Assembly: GCA_949987705.1 (NCBI GenBank)
Contig: OX465282.1
Location: 92,306,070 to 92,370,069 of the forward strand
Direction of reading: 5' to 3'
DNA: 64,000 bases
DNA from: Thereva unica
Taxonomy: Eukaryota > Arthropoda > Insecta > Diptera > Therevidae
This document shows positions 21,264 through 31,891 of this stretch, one piece after another (positions within the stretch are counted from its first letter, which is position 1; the number at the start of each line of letters is the position of its first letter). Both the position numbers and the translations under genes were made by a program. The notes beneath the pieces were generated by a model. It did not search any database. It was not told the DNA's origin and was given only the letters and a program-made list of their open reading frames with translations.

Positions 21264-23553
21264 ATATCCTTAAAAGGGGGTTTTAACTCCACGCTCGCTT
21301 ACTGCAATCGAAATAAAATAAAAATAAATATAATCGAAAATTAAAGTTTTATTTCAAAATAAATTAAATGATATTTCGTTCCTAGCCACCTTCTTCAGCT
21401 CCCTCCTGATTCCTCATGGCCAACAATCTTCCACTCGAACTACTTGCTGTGATAATTGCATCGTAATAGTCGACATAACATGCTGGTAGTACCTACAAAG
21501 GGTGATTCCTGATGTTAGAATTACCACATATAAAGTTAACCAAAATCCCATTCAAATTTCGTAAAAATGCGGTAGACACATCTAAAATTTATATATTGGC
21601 TAACCACAAACCATGCTACAGAGTTTGAGATTTAATTTTTTCAGATACTGAATTCAGGGTTAGACTTTAGTAAAATATACTCGCATACATACATAGAATT
21701 CAATCGAACATGGCACACTAAAGAAGAATTTTGAAGGATTATGAAAGCCGAGCTTGACTTTTATTAACCCCGACAGCAGAAAGGAAGCGACGTTGATATC
21801 CTGACATTTACAAGTTTATATCATATAAATATTTTCATTTCTACTTAAAAAACGACATTTCCAAAAATAAAATTGTGCAAAAGTTATATACATTTGATTT
21901 ACCATAAATCGTCATTTCCAGTCTTCCCATTTCAGGAGGCAGCACTCCCAACAAATTTGAAATCCGTATCAAGATAAAAGTACGGCAAAGAAACTCGATC
22001 AAAATCTTATCGAAACTCTTTTTCGAAAAAATCCTTTTCTATTTCACATCCTCCGGCGTTTTTTTTCGCTCTGTAAATCTGATTAATGGATTGGATTTGC
22101 TTTGCTGGCTGGAAATGTTTAGGGGTAGGACGAGCCTACATACTCTTGTATTCGTTGGTTCAGGATTTTAAGGCAATTCCTTCTTTGAACAACATAAAAA
22201 ATGCGGGACGAAGGGAAGGTGTAGCTCTGAAATTGGGGAACGTGTTCCTGATTCTGTAAAAAGGAATGAAGTTTTCTTCAAAAAGTGAGTTTTTTCTTCT
22301 TTGCGGTTTCGATTGAAAATCGAAAGGGTTGATTTTGTTTTGGGCCATAGAATTGGAAATGCCGCTGAAAAGAGGCTTTAATTGAGTTAAATGATCCGTA
22401 TAGTATTCATCTGTATGCCAGTGTCTATGGAAAGTAAATGAGAGCTTTTGATAGTGTTTAAAATATATTTAAGGGGGGTGGGGGGGGGTTTAAAAATCGA
22501 CCCGACCACATCCTCGTAGTGCCCACAGCAATACACCCTTAGAAGCCTACCAAGTCAAGATGTAAATGTCGCCCCCTTTCCTGTCATTCTGGTGGGACTT
22601 TTATGGACCAAAATGAAGCTCAAATAAAGCTAAATCAAGCAGGAAAAATTATCCGGTGGTACCAGGAAGAAGAGGCGCGGAGCAAGGAGTGGCATTGGGG
22701 AGTCCTAAGAAGCCATGGAGCGTTCTAATAAACTGAAGGCAGGACGGTGATCAGGAACCCTGGAGACTCCAGGAAGCCAACTAGAACTGGCTACAATACC
22801 TTCTAGTGAGCACAATCACATATTAGACTCTTCTGGTGCAATACCTACACTGCCAAAGGATTCTCCTAGAGAAAGGACCCCAGAAGAAGAAAAGAGGACA
22901 GCACTAAGGACCCTTATACCGGGATAAATTGGCCGGGACCTCCTTGTAGTGGTCCTGCACAACTTTCGTGATGGAAAATAGGCGGAGTAGGAATCCCCTC
23001 AATTTGTTACTTGATCCTGATTGAGGTGGACGAGAGTCTCCTCACCTCAGTTTTTGGGTGTTAAAGTGGCGGGCGTTAAGGCAACAAACCCACCAGCCAA
23101 TGGCTCACGAATGCTGTCGGGTTTAGAAGGGCTGCAACCGCAAAGTAATCGAGGAAAAGGAGCTTCCCAAATTCAAGAGCATCAGCCTCTCGGCACCTGA
23201 CGATGTTAGTTAGATATAGGTGACCTTTTGGCATATGATGGGTAGGAAGGTGGACCAGAATGGTCAAACTCTTGTCCTTAGCATTGACAAGAGGTCGCTG
23301 ATGAAGCAAAATGAGGAGAATATGAATTATTCAATATCGTGCTTAGGCTGGACTGCATAACACTAAACAAATGAGTTGTGCTGACCGCCTTTCTCGATTT
23401 CGAGGGGACGTAGTCTAAGTAGAACTTTAACCGACTCTATGGTCTCTCATTGTGAGGGGTCTCTCCCAGGTATGCAAGTAGCTGACACTAGAATCCACTT
23501 CTTATTGTACAACCATCTAGAATATTTATTTGAAATTAGGTTTTTTGGATACC
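21264..23553. other. Largely unassigned stretch between H1 and the next nest
   Basis: At 21480-21535 there is a relic of the 3' UTR seen at 11590-11685. A G run lies at 22470-22490. From about 22450 to 23330 the GC content rises and some stretches look like decayed coding sequence, with a GGTGGGACTTTTATGGACC motif near 22590 that resembles the ORF1 leader of LOA-2 (59990-60020). No frame is long enough for a firm call. Confidence 0.4.
21480..21535 (+). repeat. 3' UTR relic of the CR1/jockey-like family
   Basis: TAGTACCTACAAAGGGTGAT..CCTGATGTTAGAATTACCACAT matches the segment just before the poly-A tail at 11645-11686 with a few differences. It shows that other copies of that element existed nearby. 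Confidence 0.6.
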
Positions 23554-23556
23554 AGT

Positions 23557-26194
23557 AGCCCTAACTATAATGGGGTGGTGTGAATAAAAACTGAGTGCAA
23601 GTGTTCACTCCCATTTTTGCAGGGAACACTTAGTTTGGCGTGAATAAAAATAACCTTCGTTAGGTTTCGTTAAGTACTTCACTCTGTCATTTCCCCATAT
23701 CAAGTGAACACTTCTTTTTGGTGTGAATAAAATTATGTTTTTACATTTGTTTGCGAGTGAACGCTCGTAAAAATTAAGGGTAGTGGCGAGGAGCTTTGAA
23801 ACGAAAAATGTATGATGTAATTGATTTTTTGGATGAAATAGATGAAGAGATAATCGATGGAGTAAAAAAGTAAAAAGGAAAGTTCAACTTCAACAATTTT
23901 GTCAATTTATTAAAACTATGCTTTGTGGATAAATGCCATGTGTATAATCCAGAGCACCAATTGCACTAGGCAATTTATTTTTTGCCAACCATTCCTTTAT
24001 TTCTTCACGTGAAGTCGGAGAGTTGATCCATTTCTCTCTAGTACTACAGACCTCCCAAATTATTTTGCCAATATTATTCTATGGATGCCAAGATATTCAC
24101 CGACTTGAAAGCCTGGATCACCTACATGTCTTAAGAAAGTTTTAATTTTTTCAAGCTTTGGTATAGTGCCACCACGAGTTTCTTCCTTATTGTTATAAAC
24201 AACGACTTCAAGTTATCACCGGAATCACCGCTGACCGTGACTTTTTCTTTTCCGAGGATTAATATTCAAAAACGTGTTAATTCCCTTTTTAAGTAAGGAA
24301 AATAGGCCGAAAAAAGAAATAGCGAAATAGCGGAAATGATTGGGTACAGGCTGAAACTTGGCAGAGAGCTTCCTTTTAATTCGGGACTTGTACAGGTCAT
24401 CAGACGTTGGATGAATCCTTTGTGGGACTACGTAGCTAATATATTTATGGGTCATTCCTGGATGTATTTTGATGAAATGAAATTTGAAAGAGATAATCGA
24501 TGGAGAAAGTTAAAAAGGAAACTTCAACTTAAAGGACAGTTTCCTCATTTTATTAAAAGTATGTTTATCCATGTTTTACGCATAAAAGTCATGCATTCAA
24601 TCCAGAGCATCAATTTCACTAGGAAATTTATTTTTTGCCAACCATTTCTTCTTTGCCTTCTTCATTTCTTCACGTGAAATCGGAAACTTGAGCCATTTAT
24701 CTGCTCTTGTGCATGTAGTATTACACACCTCCCAAATTATTTTGCCGCTGCTGTTTTATGGATGCAAAGATCTTCACCGACTTGAAAGCTCGGAAAACCT
24801 ACATATCTTAAGAAGGTTTCAATTTTTCCAAGCTTTGGTATAGCACCCACCACTTTTACAAACTTCAATCTATACAGCTATCATCGGAATCACCAAATCA
24901 CCGCCCTTTGTTGGAATACGTAGCTAATATTTTCACGGGGGATTCCTGGATATATTTGGAGGACAAAATTGTTCTAGAGTGGGCTATCCACATTATCCAC
25001 TAAGATACAGGGTGCTTACGAAGAATTGTATTTATTTTAAATTTACTTAAAGTTGAATAACTCATAGACTAATTATGGTAAAGCAACATACTTAGGCTCA
25101 TCTTTTATGTACATGTGAACATCTATGTCAAGTTGCGAATGAGGGCGTATGAGTATTTCAAATCTTTAAAACGGTGATATGGTCATATCTTATGAATGGC
25201 ATTTCGTTCGGGTTAATGTATAATAACTTTTTCTGTAGATGATCTTCAAAACTTTGTGAACATTATTTTTCGATATAATTACCAACTGATATTTTGAGCC
25301 TAAAGCCCTTCCCTTGAGCCTAAACCCCTTATAACTCCTTATTAGGCACCCTAAAAGGAAGATCTCTGTAACCTTTGCAGCATGCACCCAATCATTTTCG
25401 CTATTTTTAGTATTTTACCTGTACTACTTTGCTTTTTGATAAAAATAAAAAGTTTGCCTGCTTTGATTCTTACTTGACGTACAACTTTGACACTTCAACA
25501 CTTGAATCCCAAAATTTCCCATGAGTGAATTGCATTTGAATGAGGAAATTTTTATTCTCACCAAATCGAGTGTTCATTTTTAACGAATCACTCCACTCAG
25601 AAGTGTTCACCGTAAGTGAACACTAAGTTTTTATTCACACCGCCCATGATCTTAAGACATCATAAGATTCTTCGTCAAATTCTCTTAAGACTGGTTAATT
25701 AACTGTCAAATCTTAAGCTCAACTATAATAGCCTTAAGACGTTTTGACATTTGTAAAAGGTAAACAAATCGAGTCTGGGAAAGCGTCCAATAAATTAAAA
25801 AAATGGAAATTAACAATAGTTTTAATGAGGAACTGATTGAATTAGTTCAAAACTGTTTTTTTATTGTCTCTATTTATTTTTCTTACACAACACGATCTAG
25901 GTTTTTTTTCACATCTTCTACCAATTTCACTAATAACGCCAAATTATTTAATAACTCCAAATTATTCATTTTGCAAAAAAACGTTTTCTGCAACTAGAAA
26001 CACTAAAGAAAATTACACTTTTCTTATGATTGCTTAAGATTTGTACGCTCGTTACCGTACATTAAAGACTTGACGAAAGATTGGAAAAGTTAACGAAAGA
26101 TTCCTTAAGGCCATTATACTCGTAGTTGGTATTATGACATTTCATAGGAGCGTAAAAAATCTTAAGGTATCTTAAGACCATTATAGTTAGGGCT
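23557..26194. mobile_element. Small non-autonomous DNA element hosting H2
   Basis: The left end AGCCCTAACTATAATG (23557-23572) is matched by the inverted right end CATTATAGTTAGGGCT (26179-26194). Flanks read AGT on both sides (23554-23556 and 26195-26197); an alternative reading is TA plus a one-base-shorter end. After removing H2 and one TSD copy, about 562 bp remain, with repeated CTTAAGA motifs near both ends. A short frame at 25803 (MEINNSFNEELIELVQN) could be the start of a lost protein. H2 lies 16 bp inside the left end. Confidence 0.7.
23573..25645 (-). mobile_element. H2: Harbinger-type relic with internal duplication
   Basis: The ends GGGTGGTGTGAATAAAAACTGAG and the reverse complement at 25600-25645 match H1's ends, with orientation reversed. 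ATG (23570-23572 and 25646-25648) is a 3-bp TSD. On the minus strand the transposase motif coding for SAIGALD-TH appears near 23945-23975 and again in decayed form near 24595-24650. Part of the coding region therefore occurs twice, which explains the larger size (2,073 bp). Confidence 0.75.
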
Positions 26195-26197
26195 AGT

Positions 26198-26680
26198 GTC
26201 TGTACAACTCTCGGAAACCGCCCAACCGATTTGAATGAAAATTTTAGAATATGTTTCGGTGGTTCCAGATGGAAAGATAGGATAGTTTTGATCCAGAGAG
26301 ATGGAGCAGTGGTCCTTATCTAGAAGATCTGGAGAAAAATCTGGAAATACGCATTCCAGCCTAAATGAAAACGAAATTACAGTAACAACAAAATGAATCA
26401 ATGGTCTATTTTGCGTTGAATTTTGATTCTTCGATCGAACATTGTGTCTTTATGAATGACAAATAGCAAAGAAACCAACGCAACTGGAGTCTCGGGAGAA
26501 ATTTTTGGGCAACTTTTGAGGATGTTAAAAATGTTCAGAAAAATTGGCCATTATTTTTAAAAATAAGGTCTTTTATTTCTTTTTTGACCCATCATACCAT
26601 TGTTTTGACCATAAGAAAGATACTCTATTCATGGATATAGACCGTTGTTTCATTACCCTTTCATTCGAACTCATTAAACT
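26198..26680. other. Gene-free stretch
   Basis: No coding or repeat structure recognised. The phrase CTCGGAAACCGCCCAACCGATTTG near 26205-26230 resembles motifs often seen at transposon edges in insects, but I cannot assign it. Confidence 0.35.
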
Positions 26681-27440
26681 GTACTCTTTTCCCCAAAAAC
26701 AAAATTGAAAACGCCCTATCTTGCATCGGCAGAATTTCATTTGCAGGATATCCTCCGGTGCAGCTGCTAACTCGCTGTACACTGAGACCAGGCAGCTGTT
26801 CTCAATCTTCCACCCATACATCTGAGGAGGCAGGCCATTTCCCAGCCAAAGCTGAACTTGATGGAGCGCTCGGAGGGAAGCACCTGTGGCCCTGTACCTG
26901 TTGGCATTGAAAGAGACCTCCTTCGCTGGAGCTCCATACCACCTCAAGATGTAGGGGTCACCTACCATCAGCTTTAGACATCAAGACGACTATGAGGTCA
27001 ACATCTTCACCCACGTTGCCGACAACTGTTGTTTCCGACATTTCCAGAACCTCTGCATCACTTTCTGCTTGAAGAGTCCTGATCCCATTGTCCTCAAGCT
27101 TCACCTTAAGCATGTTGATGAGCCTGCTTTTGTTGAACATGTTCAACAGAAATTCTTCTTGTTTGACGTTTATCTCGGTGTCTTCGGTGAAATGGATGTC
27201 AAAAGACTTGCTGAGTCGATAGCGCCTTTGATGCTCTGCTACTTTCGTGCTTGAGGTTGGTGAGGAATAGCCGTCAAATACTACAGTACATCTCCTTCCG
27301 TGGTAGTTTTTCGTGATAAAGTGGATGTGCAGATTGTCGATATTGGCACCTCTTTGCCAAATTTCTTTATGGAGGAGGAGCCGCCAGTCAAATATGGTGC
27401 CTAGCTGTGCGACTCACTCATCCTTGGTCGTACACTGGAA
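26680..27440 (-). pseudogene. PIN-like nuclease family pseudogene (expanded arthropod family)
   Basis: On the minus strand the upstream part reads RRCTVVFDGYSSPT, EEFLLNMFNKSRLINMLK, ESDAEVLEMSETTVVGNVGE and DVDLIVVLMSKADG. This matches a family with VVFDGY and VVGEDxDLLVLL acidic motifs, as in PIN/FEN-like folds, found in many copies in arthropod genomes. The downstream part reads LHQVQLWLGNGLPPQMYGWK and APEDILQMKFC, the family's C-terminal Cys-rich lead-in. The middle is deleted (about 26958). The GED motif is partly intact. Frameshifts and the deletion mark it as a pseudogene. The function of the family is not established to my knowledge. Confidence 0.6.
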
Positions 27441-27979
27441 ACCCCAGAAAATGTTTGGCCTGCGAAACTAACACACTACACATTTCATAAGCGTGTAAAT
27501 TCGATTAACCGTGTTAAAATAATGCAGTTTAGGAATAAGCCGTGTTAAAATAATGCGGATAAAAAGGCGTGCGTGTTAAAATCACACACAAGCAGCGTGT
27601 AATATTTTTTACACGCTAAAGAAATTGCACGTTTTATCGTTTTACGTGTGTAAACGTCTGAAAATCAGAGAAGATATTACGGTGACGACACTTCTAGGTT
27701 TACTCCCTGCAAAAAGAGGCTAGAAAAGCTTTACTCACAAAAGCTTCATAGTAATATGTATAGATTTTTTCAAATGTCGTACATTCCACGCATGTACCCC
27801 CGCAAAGCCTTTAAAAATGTTTAAAAGCTCGGGCCAAGCTTTATTTAGCTCCTCCCATCAAATCACTTGCTGCCAATGTTACCACAAGAAGATTTTTGAG
27901 AGTAGTAAAATCTACTTCCTTTTTGAAAAAAGAGGTAGGTAGCATTTTTTTTTATTTCAAATCAATTTTAAAATATTTT
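27441..27979. other. Gene-free stretch with CGTGTTAAAA repeats
   Basis: Several copies of a CGTGTTAAAATAATGC or CGTGTAA-like motif lie between about 27490 and 27650. It could be a decayed 3' end of the Helitron-type element on the minus strand, but a CTRR end with hairpin was not located. Confidence 0.35.
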
Positions 27980-28459
27980 CATGGATTCATTTTCCAGATT
28001 CAGGCCCAAAACACTCAAGGATTGGCCTTGTGATTTGTTGATCGTCATGGTGAGTGCAAAGCGAATCGGAAATCGAATTGCAAAAACTCGGCGAAAACGA
28101 AATCAATCCGTTCGTTTCATCGACAGGAACACGGCAAATACTAATACTCAGCAATTGCTTAGAGAAAGAAATCTTCAGCAGATGGATTGTTTAATAAGGC
28201 AAATCGTTGTTTGTCGTCAGCTGGTGTTTTTTCATAAAGCTCCAAGGAGTCGATGATTTGAGGCAAGCGTTTCCACTGCCGCATATGAGGTAACACATGT
28301 CTTCGATCAAAAGCAAAGCTGTTTATGTATCTCGCCATTCACCTCGAGATAGTGATTCCCTGAAGTGAATCGAATTCGGTGTAAAATGTTTTCTGACATG
28401 TCATCCTTGTACTTGTTCTACAATTCACGTGGATTCGATGGGAAGCATGTCAAAATAAT
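27980..28459 (-). pseudogene. Helitron-type helicase, C-terminal part (piece 3 of 3)
   Basis: Minus-strand reading gives TMTINKSQGQSL (28014-28052), the last helicase motif of Pif1-like Helitron helicases. Upstream, LLLIEDMCYLICGSGN matches the segment before the helicase core. The Walker A region in between is missing or degraded. The reading ends at the Foldback-like element border (TSD at 28451-28459). Confidence 0.75.
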
Positions 28460-29055
28460 AGCTGTGTGAAGCTAGCCCCCCGAAATTCGATAATTTCAAA
28501 ATCTTATAGTGGATTCAATTGACCACTAAATGACCACTAATGACCATCAATAACTTTAATTGACCACCTTCGATTCACGAGAAAATCGAAAAAAACCTTT
28601 TGGGGGGCCAACTTCACGGTAGCCCCCCAAATGTGTATTTTGCCCGGTTTCTCTACGGAAAAAAACTGACCACTTTTTGACCACTTTTGACCACCCAATA
28701 GATTTTTTGACCACCTAAAAAAAATGGAAAAAAAACCATTTTTTTAACCCAACGACAAGCATCAAGGTGGTCAAAAATAAGTAGAAAAACGTTTTTTTCA
28801 TGTTTTTTTACAAGCAGTTTTCATTATTGCAAATTACTTTTCTCAGATTAACCATGGCGTAGAATTTCCTCTTTCGACAGGATATTGAATTCAAAGCCAG
28901 GTGAGTTTACCTAACGTGTTTGAGAACATGGTCAATCTGGAAAAGTGTGTTTTTCATCTTAACCAACAATTTTTATTGTTGCAAATTACTTGTCTAAAAT
29001 TGATCATGACGTAAAATTTTTATTTTCGACTTGGTATTGAATTTGAAGTCATGTA
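28460..29055 (+). repeat. Foldback-like left arm
   Basis: The outer part contains many GACCAC/GGTGGTC-type motifs and a GC-rich GGGGGGCCAAC segment. The inner part has two tandem units of about 152 bp. Its complement is 30731-31326. Confidence 0.88.
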
Positions 29056-29243
29056 CCTTTCGTAAGGTGGATACGTTTGCATATCATGCTACTTGCGTAA
29101 ATATGATGACTTAATTATTTAAAACTTAAGACTCCCACGTGTGCAGAAGTGACAGTTTCTCATCTACATGGCATCAGTGTTACAAACCCTACCTCGAAAC
29201 AAAACGCACCATCGCCTCGCTTGTACATGTGCAGAGAAGGAAA

Positions 29244-29352
29244 GGGCCTTTTCGGAAACGCAGAACTGCGGTCATTCTGCAATATTCAGCAATTGGAAGT
29301 CTGTAGCTGAATATTGCAGAGTGACCGCAGTTCTGCGTTTCTGAAAATGCCC
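29244..29352. mobile_element. Small palindromic MITE in the Foldback loop, copy 1
   Basis: It starts GGGCCTTTTCGGAAACGCAG and returns imperfectly as CTGCGTTTCTGAAAATGCCC, with about 45-bp arms. The flanks are AAA on both sides (29241-29243 and 29353-29355). The opening GGGCCTTTTC is shared with the MITE at 30290-30396. Confidence 0.75.
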
Positions 29353-30289
29353 AAACATACAAGTTCCCTCTCAAATCGCTGTATTTGAGCATGTCCTAAG
29401 AAAGAGAAAAAAGATTCGACGATATTCTTTGTATTCACACGGACACATAACGACGCTGTTGTGTATGTAGACTTTCGAACAAAGTGTTTGCCTCCCTGAT
29501 TGTTTCATAGTAAGTACTAAAAAGATATATAATATTTCGAGTTTAATAATTTGAAAAATAATGATTTCTGTACGATTCAATACTGTTTTCAGCTTACACA
29601 ATTTGAATATGCAAACGTCATCTATGTATGTGATTTTCTCTTTTGAACTGTGCAACATAAGTATTTAACATGTAAAATATAGATAAGTATTCCTATTAAA
29701 AAGAGAAAAAACCACCCAAAATTACAGAATTGCAATACTTATATATGTCGGAATGTGATTGATTTGGTTTAGGCTATCTTTATTTAATTGGTGGTTTTCC
29801 ATTACGACGTACGCGGTGATCCCAGATCTGACGCAGCAATCCTTCTCAGACAAGAATCTAAAAATTAATGAATCCTTCCCTTGTTTTTCTCATTGTCTAG
29901 TTTTACCCAGATTGCTTTGCTATTATTTTATTAAACTACTTTGTCAGCATTTAATTAAATAATCCAGCATTTAATTAAATAAGGATCTCTCTGGCGTTTC
30001 TAATTACATCTATTTAGGCGATTCTTGCTATGTCCCTGCAATACGACATATATAATATGTATTATTTGTATGTTCAAACGTTCAATAATAAAAAGTCTGT
30101 CCTTTGAAACAAGTTTTTATTTCATAATAATATGCGGACTGAAATTTACATAAAAGCCATAAAGGTATCTTGAAAAATATATCCTTAAATTAAAAATATT
30201 TGTCCTGCTTATTTTATTTTTGAGACGCGAAAAACCGAGATTATGGACATTGAAGTAAGTATTTGCCGTATATTGCATACACAGACTTC

Positions 30290-30396
30290 GGGCCTTTTCA
30301 AGAATGCAGGTTGCGTGCGCAATGACTTATTCAGCTACACACTCTCAATTGCTGAATAAGTCATTGCGCACGCAACCTGCATTCTTGAAAAGGCCC
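30290..30396. mobile_element. Small palindromic MITE in the Foldback loop, copy 2
   Basis: A perfect palindrome of about 46-bp arms opens GGGCCTTTTCAAGAATGCAG and closes as its reverse complement. The flanks are TTC (30287-30289 and 30397-30399), a 3-bp TSD. The arms are perfect, so it is younger than copy 1. Confidence 0.8.
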
Positions 30397-30730
30397 TTCA
30401 TAGTCATTTTTTTGGGCTTACCTTTCACTCAGTAGAATAAAAGTCACTATCTGTAGTAAAAAAATGCACTTTTTAGCCACGCTTGTTCATAGTATCTTGC
30501 AATGACTTTAAATGGTAGATACATAGTATATACACAGTACTCACATGACTGTTACGTATATACTGCATATAGAAATCATACATAGTACTCACATAACTTT
30601 AAATTCAATATCAAATCAAAAATCAAAATTCTACACCATGGTCGGTTTGATAAAATAATTTGCAATAATAAAAACTGTTTGTAAAAATAAAAATATTTTG
30701 ACCATATTCCCGAACACGCCCAGGTACACT

Positions 30731-31326
30731 TACATGACTTCAAATTCAATACCAAGTCGAAAATAAAAATTTTACGTCATGATCAATTTTAGACAAGTAA
30801 TTTGCAACAATAAAAATTGTTGGTTAAGATGAAAAACACACTTTTCCAGATTGACCATGTTCTCAAACACGTTAGGTAAACTCACCTGGCTTTGAATTCA
30901 ATATCCTGTCGAAAGAGGAAATTCTACGCCATGGTTAATCTGAGAAAAGTAATTTGCAATAATGAAAACTGCTTGTAAAAAAACATGAAAAAAACGTTTT
31001 TCTACTTATTTTTGACCACCTTGATGCTTGTCGTTGGGTTAAAAAAATGGTTTTTTTTCCATTTTTTTTAGGTGGTCAAAAAATCTATTGGGTGGTCAAA
31101 AGTGGTCAAAAAGTGGTCAGTTTTTTTCCGTAGAGAAACCGGGCAAAATACACATTTGGGGGGCTACCGTGAAGTTGGCCCCCCAAAAGGTTTTTTTCGA
31201 TTTTCTCGTGAATCGAAGGTGGTCAATTAAAGTTATTGATGGTCATTAGTGGTCATTTAGTGGTCAATTGAATCCACTATAAGATTTTGAAATTATCGAA
31301 TTTTGGGGGGCTAGCTTCACACAGCT
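30731..31326 (-). repeat. Foldback-like right arm
   Basis: Inverted copy of 28460-29055. A third, diverged tandem unit lies just inward (about 30590-30720) and has no partner in the left arm, so arm lengths are asymmetric, as is common for FB elements. Confidence 0.88.
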
Positions 31327-31335
31327 CAAAATAAT

Positions 31336-31543
31336 GTGCATATCTGACATGGGGATGCAGAAACAATTTCTTCAGCGATTATCATGCCCCAATGAGTATC
31401 GTTTTCAAAAAAATTGAGATGTTGCAGCACAAAATGTTGGGAACATTTCACTATTGGCAGTTCGAAGTGATTCAAATGATATCCGCCAACGAACATTCAC
31501 CAGCAACAACCGCAAGTAGAAGCATTCGTAATTCTTCAGATTA
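31336..31543 (-). pseudogene. Helitron-type helicase, middle part (piece 2 of 3)
   Basis: Minus-strand reading gives ECFYLRLLLVNVRWRISFES followed by LRTANSEMFPTFCAA. This is the conserved segment just N-terminal of the helicase core in Helitron Rep/Hel proteins (usual form: YLRLLLxxVRGxTSFEDLRT). It is bounded by the Foldback-like element on one side and a GC-rich MITE on the other. Confidence 0.78.
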
Positions 31544-31891
31544 AAGGCCTGGTCACACCGAGCGCGGTGCGGCGCGGCGCGATGTGGAGCGGTATACCGC
31601 AGGACGGCGAGATGGGGCGGCTGATTCACATTAGCCGCGGCGCGGAATGGTTTTAAATGTTAAAGTTTTGACGGTGACGGTGACTACACGCGGTGCTTTT
31701 TCCAGAAAAACTAAAAAAATCGTCGGCGGCGGCGGCAAAAATTGGTTTTGAGTAATCATAAATTTCGCCGCGCGGCGAAATATAAAATTGCCGCACCGCG
31801 CCGCTTCTGGTGTGAATCACAGACTTATTTTTCCCAAAAACATCGCTGAACGGAATTCGCGCCGCGCCGCGCCGCGCTCCGTGTGACCAGG

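Larger units (their letters stand above)
28460..31326. mobile_element. Foldback-like (Mutator-type) element, 596-bp arms, 9-bp TSD
   Basis: Arms 28460-29055 and 30731-31326 (596 bp each) are near-perfect inverted repeats starting AGCTGTGTGAAGCTAGCCCC. The flanks are CAAAATAAT on both sides (28451-28459 and 31327-31335), a 9-bp TSD as in Drosophila FB and Mutator-like elements. Inside the arms, units of about 152 bp repeat in tandem (GCAAATTAC motifs at 28829 and 28981; ATTTGC at 30952 and 30800, with a further diverged unit at 30658 in the right arm only). Two small MITEs sit in the loop. There is no coding sequence. Confidence 0.88.

Noticed and set aside
24336..24677. 113-residue plus-strand frame in H2
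   Set aside because: Lies in decayed Harbinger sequence with the transposase motif on the minus strand; no family motif in this frame.
25803..25997. Short ORF starting MEINNSFNEE as a real gene
   Set aside because: The start resembles a small Harbinger-associated protein but the rest is low complexity and it ends soon; treated as part of a non-autonomous element.
28825..30960. Regularly spaced similar units as a CRISPR array
   Set aside because: Units are about 152 bp, diverged, without unique spacers, and inside inverted arms of a eukaryotic transposon.
31555..31890. GC-rich block as a CpG island or host promoter
   Set aside because: The GC-rich runs are inverted copies of each other at the two ends of a TA-flanked element, so a MITE explains them.
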